Assembly: GCA_963840785.1 (NCBI GenBank)
Contig: CAWJAF010000008.1
Coordinates: forward strand, 62,001 to 126,000
From: JALYOK01 sp963840785
GTDB taxonomy: Bacteria > Pseudomonadota > Gammaproteobacteria > Burkholderiales > JALYOK01
Direction: 5' to 3'
Length of the DNA: 64,000 nucleotides
Shown: piece by piece, positions 63,899 to 64,000 of the stretch
How positions within the stretch are numbered: position 1 is the first letter of the stretch
Layout: the number at the start of each line of letters is the position of its first letter
Position numbers and translations under genes: made by a program
Notes under the pieces: model-generated
Seen by the model: only the letters and a program-made list of their open reading frames with translations
Databases searched by the model: none
What the model was told of the DNA's origin: nothing

Positions 63899-63924
63899 GC
63901 CAAGAGCCAGTATCCATGCGCCTC
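63899..63924 (+). repeat. Dispersed repeat, copy 10
   Basis: GCCAAGAGCCAGTATCCATG then CGCCTC, the cleanest core copy, together with CCCAGCATGGCATACG just before it. It ends 12 bases before the integrase stop. Confidence 0.75.
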
Positions 63925-63936
63925 GTGGCGCACTGA

Positions 63937-64000
63937 TTACAATACGTCCAGCGGACTCGACACGCCCTTGCCGCCCTTATTCAACACATGGGTGTAAATC
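63937..64000 (-). CDS. Integron-type tyrosine recombinase, C-terminal end only
   Basis: Reading into the window from the right edge gives IYTHVLNKGGKGVSSPLDVL then stop. This is the end of IntI-type integrases, in which the Tyr of IYTHVL is the catalytic nucleophile and GVRSPLD follows (here GVSSPLD). Only 20 residues are present, so it is a call from a short but distinctive motif. The rest of the gene, and any attI site and cassettes, lie beyond 64000. Confidence 0.7.
   Translation of the reverse strand, partial: IYTHVLNKGGKGVSSPLDVL

Noticed and set aside
63724..63933. A 69-codon frame upstream of rpsU
   Set aside because: Composed mostly of the intergenic repeat; no ribosome site or family resemblance.

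Overview
The window reads as a piece of chromosome from a betaproteobacterium-like organism (Betaproteobacteria, or a nearby gammaproteobacterial lineage). The evidence is gene order. It carries mla genes, an ABC-2 exporter, a bolA-type gene, murA, hisGDCBHAFIE, hinT and tatABC in one run; argD-argF-argG together; fur, bamE and dapB together; and two exosortase-A-type hydrolases. This is inference from synteny; no 16S rRNA gene is present.

Layout. 1-12.8 kb: end of a phospholipid transport (Mla) operon, an ABC-2 exporter, ibaG, murA, the histidine pathway and the Tat translocase, all on +. 12.8-18.1 kb: a LuxR-type regulator, an atypical cytidylate-kinase-like protein, a CHASE2-adenylate cyclase and a sulfurtransferase. 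18.2-26 kb: an ECF42-type sigma factor with four DGPF/YciI proteins, DUF1428, VOC, SRPBCC, a BNR beta-propeller and a MoaD-like protein. Two of its operon heads share a TGTCGA-N17-CGAY promoter. 26-33 kb: aldolase-like and aldo/keto reductase genes, xseB-ispA-dxs and folE2. 33-38.8 kb: a periplasmic aspartic protease, an HDOD-GAF-histidine kinase with a REC-PAS-GGDEF-EAL partner, and yajQ. 39-45.4 kb: a PQQ dehydrogenase with a lanthanide-type Asp pair and its cytochrome c, two small secreted proteins, a flavin monooxygenase-thioesterase pair and an SDR. 45.4-50.7 kb: repeats, a BrnT/BrnA toxin-antitoxin pair and argG/argF/argD. 51-54.5 kb: acyl carrier protein, two exosortase-A-type hydrolases and a glycosyltransferase. 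54.5-64 kb: a heme protein, ybeY-phoH-miaB, tRNA-Met, dapB-bamE/fur, a barnase/barstar pair, an acyl-CoA dehydrogenase, yqeY-rpsU, and the last codons of an integron-type integrase at the right edge.

Two window-wide properties stand out. Intergenic spaces are crowded with palindromic repeats of several families; one, with a core near GAGCCAGTATCCATG, has about ten copies. Nine genes, including dxs and argG, are split by single-base frameshifts, several at homopolymers. Such frameshifts look more like assembly error than real decay, and those genes are reported as one reconstructed unit each.
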